This document shows, in pieces, positions 52,801-63,000 of a stretch of 64,000 nt of DNA (position 1 is the stretch's first letter; each line of letters opens with the position of its first letter). The stretch is from positions 310,001 through 374,000 of the forward strand of contig WIXG01000025.1 of assembly GCA_009869945.1 (NCBI GenBank). Direction: 5' to 3'. This DNA comes from Mesaphorura yosii. Lineage: Eukaryota; Arthropoda; Collembola; Poduromorpha; Tullbergiidae. A model generated the notes under the pieces. That model made no database searches, was not told where the DNA came from, and saw nothing but the letters and a program-made list of their open reading frames with translations. Made by a program: the position numbers and the translations under genes.

Positions 52801-54181
52801 TAAATTGACAGGTGGTTTGTTTCGCTTCGATAGTTCAAACGCGGTGTGGTTGCGTGTTGCGGTTTAGCATCTCCTTGCTTGAAGTTCATTGCCAATTGCC
52901 ATTGTGGTTCTTGTTCTTGCGCCGAATTCTACACAATTACACATCTGACTCACATGATCAATTGCTAATTGTGCTATGGCGCAATTGTCTTAACAGTTGC
53001 AGATAAACACCAAAGATCAAAGCGAGGAAAGGAGACGAAGAAATACACAACAAATGGCCTTTTCGGGTGCGCCTTTCCTAAAATTGCATGCTTTGGCTGC
53101 AAAGAATCTGATACACGCAACAGGTAGGGCAAGAGTAGTGATTACGAAATTATGATCGAAGTCTGTCTCTGTGCCCAAGACGTAGTATCTTTCTTCTTTC
53201 TGTTTCCATTTTCCGAAGACAAGCAATTTGTAAATAGTTACTTATTAGCGTATCCTCGTCCCTTCCTGCCACTTTCCACAACACCAACACCGTGCTTCGT
53301 GTAATGTGGCTTAATAAGGTAGTCAACCTCACCAGCAGCCACTCATTGTCTTGGGTCTTGCGTGCAAAAGCTGGTGCAAAGTTAACAAATAAATTGTTTT
53401 CCTGGCGGGTACATGATATGATTAGCCCAATTGGCCTGCGTCAGCCAGGCTTCATCATTATCAACCCATTAAGCCATTATTATCATTTTCGGTAACGTGT
53501 GCTTAATAATATCGGCAAGGATCGCAACAACGCGCAGGCGAGCAATTGTAGAAGCTGGCTGAAGCATAAGGCCAATGATATTCCAAGCAAGTGCAGATGG
53601 AGAATAGTCGCGACAGGCAGGGAGGAAGAATCTGGCACTTCAGCATTCTGCTCGTCCGGTCTGGTACGATACGAATTGCTGCCCATAATCTTCTTTGCCT
53701 TTGCACTATCCAATTAAACACCATTCAGCAACCAATTTCGAAGGGCTCGCACAACAAAACGAGTTTTTACGGAAGAAAAAAGAAATGTGTGCAGGCCAGG
53801 CCGCCCATGCCCTATTTTTCCAAGAAAAGGTTAATTCTTTAAAGACGAGGACGACGAAGACGCTTGCCCATGCATTACATCATCATTGTCGTAATAACAT
53901 CCTGTACCTACGCAATAAGGCAATACCTTTCTCGTTAAATCATACTTACGCACATCAGCCAAGAGAAGGACCTTTATCTTGAGTCCAGCTTGCATTACGC
54001 ACGCGGAAATTGGCCCTGCCCGGCCTGGTCTGGCCTACCTTTCTCGAACAAGATGTTTCTGTATTTTTTATTACGAGTGTGGTTTACAATTAATAAGCCA
54101 TCCGTCCATCGGGTCGTCCAAATACTTTCCTTCCTTTTGAGGTCTGTCGACAATCTGTGGTCCGCGGTCCAAGTGCACCCG

Positions 54182-54199
54182 GCCTGCCTGCCTGCCTGC
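54182..54199. repeat. GCCT tetramer tandem repeat
   Basis: Four tandem copies of GCCT, the complement of the AGGC tract at 49.85 kb. Confidence 0.7.
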
Positions 54200-54943
54200 T
54201 TTTGACTCACTAAAAAGAGGGCAACGTCAAAAGTATTTATTATTGGAACGCGTACGCATACGGCATATTTTCGTTTTGGATTCGTTCGGAAACCATACGG
54301 AAAACGGCTGCGGCTGGTCGTAAGATTTTTTAACAAACTACTGTCCGTCTGTTCCTTTCTTCCGTTCGCTCCTTCTGCCATGCAAGCGGTGGCAGGACAC
54401 AAAGATCAAGAAGGCGGAAATAGAGAAAGGAATCAGTGAACCAATGCAGTTTTTTAAGAGACGCACTTCTGGTCGGCCGACAGACCGAATGACCGATCGG
54501 TCGCTGAGTGATCGAATATTAAAAGGGACGTGGTTTGGTGTGAAACATTGCATTGGCATAAAGTACAGCAATAAGCTAAAGAAATTAATTATGATTACAC
54601 CAGAACCGGATCCTGATGAACCTATTCTGAAGCCTTTATGTTTGGCTTAGAGATTCAAATATGCCAAGTGGCAGCGCAGCGGCAGGAATGAGAATGCTAG
54701 AATTTATTTGGCACCTGGACTGGACCTTCATCACCGTCATCATAATTCGTGTCCATTTGTCCTCTTGATTAGCTGACCGAACCGAACCAGCTTCTTAACT
54801 GAGCGGGTGTGGGTGCGGGTGTCAGTAACAGAGAAGAGCAGAGAAAGGCAGCAGTCAGATGTCTTTTCTCGTAAATAGTAAACTGGACATGTTTCCTATT
54901 CAATTTCCTTTGCCTCTGTCTTGCCTTCCACCACGTCCGTCTC

Positions 54944-54960
54944 TTCCTTCCTTCCTTCCT
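54944..54960. repeat. TTCC tetramer tandem repeat
   Basis: Four tandem copies of TTCC. Confidence 0.7.
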
Positions 54961-55666
54961 CAGTTAAGCTGAGCAGATGCTAAAAAATATTTCTCATTTC
55001 TATTTTTGTATGGCACAATGTGTTCATCGGCTCATGGCATGTGCCCTGCACATTTTGAATAGTTTAGCCGCTATTCTCAACGGTCGGCCACACCGCGCAA
55101 GGCCGTTTGCAAGCCATTTAATTGCATGCAGGCGCTAATAATAATTATGAAGTTAATATTTGTATTATGTCATGATCATAGGCTCGAATTGGAAGAGAAA
55201 GGAGCGGGTGCATCATATTTGTTAATTAATTTACAGCCTACGAGTGTTGATGAGCCGTAGCGTGGCGATGGTCAAGATCGCATGCTCGTGCGTGGGCGCA
55301 TGTCTTAGAATTCCACAATCGAGACAAGATAAAGCCTACCACAACGCAAATATAAGCATTTATTATGCAACAGCCGCAAAGCAAACGAAAACAACAATAC
55401 TGCTGTCGTAAATGGTCGAACTTGCAAAAAGGCATGTCCCATTGCTTGTTCTACGGATTACGACTGCCATTTTATGCCTGTCGCGTAATGAATCGTGCCA
55501 ACCTTATTTTTGGCACGGTTAATAATGATAATTCCAGGCTGCGCGTTTTCCGCATTTTGATCCATAAAGTTTGCTCATCGTCAAGACTTATCCAGGTCCT
55601 AATTAGATTCTGGTATTGTATGGTTGAAGTCATACGGTTAGCATGCAAATTATGACTTTGGTGTGC

Positions 55667-55688
55667 AATTAGAGCCTCGGCTCTAATT
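55667..55688. repeat. 22-base near-perfect palindrome
   Basis: AATTAGAGCC, a two-base TC centre, then GGCTCTAATT: ten perfect base pairs. Each arm carries an ATTA-type homeodomain core at its outer end, and the right arm continues into CTAATTAG. Confidence 0.6.
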
Positions 55689-56586
55689 AGTTAATGGCCA
55701 GCCAGCCGCTCGCGATGAATTCCTATTTCATTTCATGCCTGCTTCAGGTTCTGTTCGGAATAGAAAGAATTCATTAGCCTGTCATTGCTTTATTGAGGCG
55801 TTAACTGGAAACAAGTGCTTTTGACTTCCTTGACATCATCCTCAAGAAGCCTGCTCGTGTTCACTTCTCGCCGAGAATTCTAAATATAATCAGCCTACTC
55901 ATGACATAATGATGATGATCCGTCATAGTCATAACTCCGGCAGCGTATGACGAGACGGCGAGTCATAAAATCGCTATCATTCCCTGTGGCGTGGTTCTGC
56001 ATTGTCTTGTACGGATTACTCAAGCGCCAGCCCAGCATCTCGTCACCTCTAAGGCCAAAGGCTAGGCCTCACATTCACATTTACTCACTTACGCTTTACG
56101 CATTCAATCAATCGATCAATCGCAAATTGCTAAATGCACTTGTACCCTAATTTGCATGACCCACGCGTCTCGTAATTCGTAATCGATCAGGTACGGGTGA
56201 CGGGTTTCCCATTGCGTGGACGTCGTCACACGAAGTTGTAATCGTAGAGATCATGATCATCCGCGTGAAAGTGAATTCATCGCTGGCACTTGACCATCTT
56301 GTCCCCACACCTTGAAACCCGAGTTGAAGTTCGAAGAGTAGCACCATTCTGCAAACACGAATACAAACACTTTAGACATTTAAATAAGTTGTACAATCCG
56401 CAAAATACTTAGCTCTTTCTTCTTCAGTCGCGGCTTAGTATTTAGCGCGGCCGCACCGTAGCGATTTAGCACCATGACATGACATAAGCCGAAGCCGACG
56501 ATGATGCTGGCGGATTCAATTTGCATGATTATGATTATACAACCACTTTAGACGTTAACTCACCTTCTCAACTAATTAAGTGTGCA

Positions 56587-56882
56587 TATAAGACAAGACG
56601 AAATGACCTACTGCTGAAGTACTGAATTTAAATTTACAATTATGGCCGAGGCTTCCCTTTTGCGAGGCGCTCTTAATTCTATCAATCATTTGCCAGCAGG
56701 AGTGTCCAAGGAGAAGAAGTACGCACAACGGCGCTCAGCAGTCAGTAGTCAACAGTCAGCAGTGGCTCGCTCAAGGTGTCTCGATTATTTTCAGTCAAGG
56801 TAAAATACTCAATTTTCTAGAGGAAACTCACACTCACACCACATTTTAAGTGATTTCACACTGTTCTTGTTCTCATCGACAG
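56587..56882 (+). promoter_or_regulatory. Promoter, leader exon and 5' intron of the CCP-mucin-CAP gene
   Basis: TATAAG lies at 56587-56592. A cluster of TCAG/CAGT words, including a TCAGT initiator at 56742, lies at 56735-56764. A leader exon probably ends at 56799 (TCAAG before GTAAAA), and an 81-base intron ends at the acceptor ATCGACAG (56882), after which the exon holding the start codon begins. Splice calls are by consensus; the start site is uncertain between the TATA-driven and initiator positions. Confidence 0.4.
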
Positions 56883-56920
56883 ATTTCCTCTTCAGTCGCT
56901 CAATTTATGAGCTTAGGAAA

Positions 56921-59415
56921 ATGGTGGCTCTCGGGCACTCAATTCCAATCTTAGTAGTATTGAAAATTGTAGTCTTAACCTTCTTCACAAGCGCTCAATG
57001 CGACATTGGCTGTCCGGTGCTGGTTCCATCAGTGGTAAATGCCGAGTCGCTCCGCGCTCTGTCCGCGCCTGGTGCAATTTTGACCTTAACAAATCAAATT
57101 GTTCCCTTTTGCACAGTGCCTTCAAGTAACATGCCAAAACTTGAGCAGAACGGGCTCCGTGGATTGTCTGAATCCTGCAGCTTTCATTCCTCAAGGGACA
57201 ATTGCGACATATCGCTGCATACCCCATCGAGGCAAAGACGATGGCAATCGAACGTACACCATGATGTGCATTTGTGACGGAAAATGGATGGGAATCGACA
57301 GATTCTTAAGGTTCCGAGACTGGTGCGCGGGCAGTACTGATACGGGTAAGGAAATTGCGCAACAATTAAGACGCTACACTGCAATATTACAAAATGGCCA
57401 ATTACAGACTGTATAACACTTCGCTATTAATTTAGGGCCTTTCTTAGAAGATGATTCACAATCAAGTCCCAGTCCGCCGGTAAGAACTTTTTGAACTTGT
57501 CTTGCTATGCACTGAGAAATTGTAGGTAAAAGTCCGTGGGACTTGCTTAATGTTATGTGTGTGTACAGGAGGACCTGGTGTCAATGTCCACATCGGAGAA
57601 TGCAAGATTTCTGGGAGGGGAAACCACAAATCCTTCAGTGCCGACGACAACCTTGAAGTTTTTGGAAGCAGTGAGCACGGGACTACCGTTGGGGACAACA
57701 TCTGGCTCAGAAGTTGCTACATCCACGTCGCAGACACAGGCAACGACGGGAGCAACAGCAGTAGAGACTATAGCACCTGCAAATACAACCGCTGGTGCAG
57801 AGGCAGGCACAACCACAACTATTCAGCCAGGGACAGGGTCGACTCCCACTCCTGCGAGTGGTATCGGGTCCGAGACCCCAACCACGCTTTCTCCGAACAC
57901 AGTCTCAGCTGATGGATCAAATGCCACTGAAACAACTCCATCCACTGCAGGCGCAGGCACGACAGGCTCCTTTCCGATTTCCACAGGGTTAGAAACCGGT
58001 GAAGGCACAAACACGACGCCCACCAGCGCCAACACAGGCGGGCAAAAAACAGAAGCAGCAGGACAGGGCACAACGACGTCTTCCGAAGGTTTGACAACGG
58101 TTCCGCCTTCTGTAGCTGGAAATGTCTCTTCAGAAAACATGATTCAGGGCAAGAACAATTCCCGCGAGGGTGAAGGTCGCACTTTATTCGACGGCAGCTC
58201 AAATACAACCGCAGCTAATGGAACGGAACCAACTCCATCAGGTGAAACTGCAACTCCTGTGACAGGAACGATGGCTGCCACAACACAAGTAGGTGCAGGT
58301 ACCGGTGGGACAGCAGCGCCAACGACTGAGCAACCTGGCGCGGCAACAGTAACGCCCGCAGTTATCTCCGGAACAGAAAGCACTCCCCCGGCAATAGCAA
58401 GCGGAGAAATTACAGCACTGCCGTCGACTTCTTCGGTGGAAGGAGTCACCACCACCACCGAGACAAGCTTCATTGTAACAACGCACGAACCACCAACCAT
58501 GTCACCTGGCGAGGAAGGTGCAGGGAATGAAACTGGAACCACGGCTACACCATCCTCAATCCTTGTTACAACGACAATTGCAGCATTAACCACAACAAAT
58601 GTTCCTGCAACTACGCCTGAAACAGAGTCTCCTGTTGCTCCACCAGAGACACTTCAGCGACCCGACAATTCTACGGTTGGCGGCCCAAATGCAACGTCCA
58701 GCAATACGTCGTCTGAGATAAGCTCAGCTCCGTCGCCAGGAGAAGCCAATTGCGGTGAGGAGCACATGGGTGAAGGGGCGGCAAATTACACAGGTAACAA
58801 ATCCGGATAAGTTTTCTGCAATTTATTACGACAGAAATGTCTTTTCATCTTCACTCCTCTCGGGTCATTAGATTTCCAATTGGTGGGACTGGAACTTCAT
58901 AATACGTACAGACGAATGCATAATGTATCCGATGTGAAGCTGAATCAGACCGTAAGTAACCAACTCGGGTTATGAATTTAGAAAATGCAAACTGGTAATC
59001 AGCATTAAACTTGTTTTAGTTGAACGCAAGGGCTCAAGAGTGGGCAGAACATGAGCTCACCGAAAAGACACTTCAAGTAACTCCTGGAAAGCGAAATTAT
59101 GCCGAAAATCTGTACAAGGTTAGTGGCTGGCGAGCCATCACACCGGTTCGTGCTGTGCAAGAAGCCGTGAAGACGTGGTACTCGAGTGTGGACCGCTACA
59201 ACTGGGCACAACCGAATCCGACTGGATTTTCGCAGATCGTGTGGCAGAAAACGACTGACATTGGCGTAGGGGTAGCGAAGAAGGACGATGTGACCGTGGT
59301 CGCCGTCACGTACTGGCCAAGAGGCAACATCATTCTAGTTAGCAGTAATGGAAATCAGACGGTGGATTCAGGGAAGCTGTTTAGAGAGAACGTATTTCCC
59401 AAAGTGGCTGAATAA
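56921..59415 (+). CDS. Secreted CCP-mucin-CAP protein
   Basis: Six coding exons: 56921-57034, 57117-57345, 57436-57479, 57569-58793, 58872-58951 and 59020-59415, giving 695 residues. Introns are 68-90 bases. Seen in order: a signal peptide (residues 1 to about 26, hydrophobic ILVVLKIVVLTFF); a Cys-rich degenerate CCP/sushi-like module at about 44-108 (IPQGTIATYRC, CDGKW, DWC); a long Thr/Ser/Pro/Gly mucin region of about 400 residues with several NxT/S sites; then a CAP domain at about 540-690 (LELHNTYRRMHN, YAENLY, FSQIVW, DIGVGVA, TYWPRGN) closest to the GAPR-1 subgroup. CAP proteins are secreted and bind lipids, sterols or other ligands. The usual His of the GH[YF]TQ motif is Gly here. Role unknown: an extracellular or cuticular matrix or immune function is possible. 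The ATG has a strong context (AAAATGG). Confidence 0.85.
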
Positions 59416-59549
59416 TCAATGTCTCGCAAAGTAGAGTACGCGTCTTTGCTTATAATTTGGTTCCTTCCTTCACTTTAATTTTACTAACCACTTGAAATTA
59501 CTTCGACATTGACTTTAACATTGTTACCAAAATATTTTATCATGTAGGT

Positions 59550-59555
59550 AATAAA
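59550..59555 (+). terminator. Probable poly(A) signal of the CCP-mucin-CAP gene
   Basis: AATAAA 134 bases after the stop codon. A second AATAAA lies near 59676. Confidence 0.5.
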
Positions 59556-60008
59556 CGTTTTAATTATGCAGAAGGTCTAGCCAATGCAGCAAGAAGCTTG
59601 CGTAATTCATTCAAGCTACTACGCAGACGGTATGTCTTGAAGTAGTGAATTGTTATGTATTGTGCATTCTGGATGAATAAAATGCATTGATCTTTGGCAC
59701 AAAATCCACACCGAGCTATTTTTCTTGGCCATGAGGGCTGTGACTCAGCAAGTAGACGGTGTAGGTCTGGAACGCGTCGGCCCAAGTTCCATCGTAACCA
59801 TGGCCAAATGCTCAAAACACAAAAATGCTTCGTACTCGAACGAGTTTCGTTTCATGAAAGTGTACTTCGACTCGACAACTTTCACTGCACTGCTGATGTG
59901 AACGAGAATAGTGAACTTTGATAAAAATACTGATCTCGCAGTTTCATTGGCCTAAAGTATCCCAAATGGTGTCAACATCATTCCGAAATTGAATGGGAGC
60001 TGCTCATC
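59556..60008. other. Spacer and promoter region of TMEM67
   Basis: No gene seen. An imperfect inverted repeat GTTCC-ATC-GTAAC at 59786-59798 loosely resembles the X-box bound by RFX factors, which drive ciliary genes in animals, but it is one base shorter than the consensus. Short open frames on both strands look like noise. Confidence 0.35.
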
Positions 60009-63000
60009 ATGGCTAGTTTAGGGCCAGCGTTCCTCTTCAATCTAGCATTGTGGATCCTTTACCTGTATGAACCAGCGTCTGCTGCAAATGGTGACCCACC
60101 CACGCCAGCATTGTCTGATAACGAGTTTACACTGATATATCAAGACCCGCGATCCTGCCAACAGCAACAAAACGAGACCTTTTCGTCTATTCAGTTGAGC
60201 TGCGTCAAGTGTCAGGTGGAAAGCGGGAAAGGTGAGTTAACTTTGAGGCTCCTACATTCTCACTACTACCACAGATACTACCAGCAACTCGGCCTAACTG
60301 ATAGGGAATTTAAATTTGTGAATATAAATTCAATTTTCGAAATGGCGTAACAAAATTCTCGTAAACACAGCACGGTTGAAACTTGACTTGAATAAATTAT
60401 TGATTCGATTAATTCTCAGGAGCCAAGCCATTGTTCCAATGTCCGTGTCCAAGCGGTCATTATCGGGATCCTGATGGAAAATGTATTCTATGCATCAATG
60501 GGACAATTTCCTGGGACCAGCAGCACTGTGCAAAGTGTTCAGAAGAATATCCTTACGACGCCAGCACCAAAAAATGCAAGCCGTGCCCATCAGGCTCGAT
60601 TCAGAGTTAGTTTAGTAACTGTAAATGTTGAGATTCGTTTGACTGCAACAGAAACGTCAATTTCTTAACTCTCTGTTATGCGTCACAGTTCTAAAGGATG
60701 AATCAGGCTACCCCAAGCCAGCCTTCGAGTGCATTCAATGCGCGTCTGGCTACACACCGTCACCGGCTTCGGACGATTGCATTCCATGCCCTTCTTCATT
60801 CACTGAGAATTTCAACGGATCCTGCAAATGCCCAGAGACCACCCATTCCATTGTCAATGGCCTTTGCTTCCCTGCCGAGACACAAGACGTGAGCAGCGAC
60901 AACATTTATAAAATCAGCTTCGACACTGGACTGATAATTGACTCGGCGTACCTGCGAGAAAATTTGCTTGCAGCCTACTACCTCTGTAAGGTAATGTGAT
61001 TTTTAGCCCTTACGAGCCTCACGTCTGAACTTTTGACTAATTTGTGCCCTACTGTCTTAAATGCAGACGACCTCCAACGAAACAGCTTGTCAAGTCTTAG
61101 CGAATATGTGTACTCTTCAGATGTACTCGCCAGACGAGGCTGATATGACAGCGTGCCGGCTGTACCGCACTCTTGCAGGAACTTCGTACAGCACGCTGTC
61201 GGCTTCACGATCCAATGCTAATATTCTGCCAAAGTTATACTTTTCCGATCCAACCCAGCAACTCCTGCAGCGATCGATCCCATACGAATTTAGTACAAAT
61301 TTTGAGAAGATGAATTCCGATGTCAACATTACGATCGCGAGGTTCACGGTTGGTGGGAAGTTTCTCGGGCTAACTTCACTCCCAGACATGATTCCGTGTC
61401 CAGAGAAGAAGCAAATTCAGCGTGTGCTTCAGAAGTTTGGGACAAAGACGTCCATCAACTGCATGATTTCGGTGCACGACCTGTGGAAGAAGTATGGTGG
61501 AAGAACACTGCCCAATGAATACAATGAAAATGGCGACGATGGGCAAATGGAATTTCTCGAAGCGTACTTGAGTTACGATGCGGGGTCAAACAGTGACCAC
61601 AAACTGCACAGCATTCCTCTGAAGATTCAAAATTTGAGGAAGACTGGTATTCGAATTAATACGGTAAGAATTGCAAGTTGAATGCATATTTAATGAGCAG
61701 ATTCCACGCGTCGACGCATCGTTTTACTTTCACTGTATTGCTATTCCAGCTCCAGGAAGTATACCAGTGGTTTCTGGTGAAGCGATTCTTCTTTGTGGAC
61801 ACGATTGGCGGATTCGAAGGTTCTTCGTCAAATGCGGTCAATCAGGATGCTAAGCCAAGAGTTGTGCGATATCTTCAGAGTATACGCGTGGAGTAAGGAG
61901 ATCAGCAAGTATTGCAACTTTCAAGAGTTCTTTCCATAGTTGACCATAACATGAAATATGAAATGGTTTTAGGATTCAGCTGCAACAAACCTCGGAGCCG
62001 GGGCGTATATTTCTGCCACTTCTAACGTTGGAATATGGCGAAGTGACTCGTGATCAATTTGCAAGGAATGAGATGGTGAATTTCTCTTTCGACATCGACT
62101 ACTCGATGGACATGTCGAGAGCCATCGAAGATATCAAGGTAAAGCTACAGGAACTCGTACTCTACGGTTCCAGACGGACACTGGGCTGGATTACCATCAG
62201 TACAATCATTTTGTTCTAAATAGATTGCAATTGGCGTGATCAGCTCTTTGAGCGTAATTTGGTCAGCAATCCAGACGTGGGGCTGGAATCGAAGAAATGG
62301 CAAAATTGAAATTGACATTGAGACTTTAGTTAACCTACTCGTTAGTTGCTGCGGTTTTATTGCTGACGCGTTCTTCATTGTCTGCTTTTCGACGGCTTTG
62401 TACTGGTTCATCTTTTTCAAGAAACAGGTCGCAGTGCACGTCCTCCTGCCACAAACTGCCCAAGAGAAGCTCGTGAGAGACTTACTAATTTCAGCTTTCG
62501 CGTTAAAGGTAAGGTGCTCAGACTCAGTAATAGACTCATCCTTTCGCGCTCCGCCGCCAGGAATATTAAACGTGCAATTCCTGTTGTCTCAGATTGTGGA
62601 CATCTTGAGACTCATCTGGAGACAAGTCTCCATTGATATCTTCTTCGTGGACTGGGAGAAGCCTCGCGTTATTGGAACGATCAGAAGTAAGCCACCGAAG
62701 TCAAGCTCATCCAGAACTCCGACACCCATCGCCAATGAACCCGAAGAGCCTCTGCTTCCAAATGTCAGCATTTGGAGGACTTACTTCGTCGCAAATGAAT
62801 GGAATGAAATACAAACGACACGCGTCATTCATTTTGCGACTCATATTATTGCCGTGCTCTTTTTCCTTGAGGTTTTCTAAACGATTCTATTTTCCGCAAT
62901 CAGCGAAGGGTGAAAGTTATGATGTGCGGATGAAATTTTATGCTTCTTAGATTGTCGGGTTCAAGCACCTGGGGCTGCACTGGGCAAATAATGATCTAAT

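Larger units (their letters stand above)
44252..56586. other. Gene desert downstream of emc, distal part
   Basis: No gene recognised. The longest frames (45393-45881 and 45589-46146, 162 and 185 codons) overlap in two frames and have noise-like, Cys- and Tyr-rich translations. CAGGTG was seen near 44830, 44999, 48375, 49992, 51030, 52664 and 52810, CACCTG near 50238 and 54712. An AT-rich patch lies at 44600-44700 and a palindrome at 55667-55688. Confidence 0.4.

Noticed and set aside
57035-57277. A continuous 136-codon frame running from the CCP-mucin-CAP signal peptide to 57277
   Set aside because: From 57035 it reads an intron (donor GTAAAT, acceptor TTTTGCACAG at 57116). The spliced frame gives a Cys-rich CCP-like module, while the read-through gives noise.
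57553-58593. Long minus-strand frames opposite the mucin region
   Set aside because: They are shadows of a Thr/Ser/Gly-rich repetitive exon, where the complementary strand stays open because of biased codons.
59573-59650. A plus-strand peptide with an amphipathic look just after the CAP gene poly(A) signal
   Set aside because: It overlaps the AATAAA and lies beyond a complete CAP domain; most likely chance.
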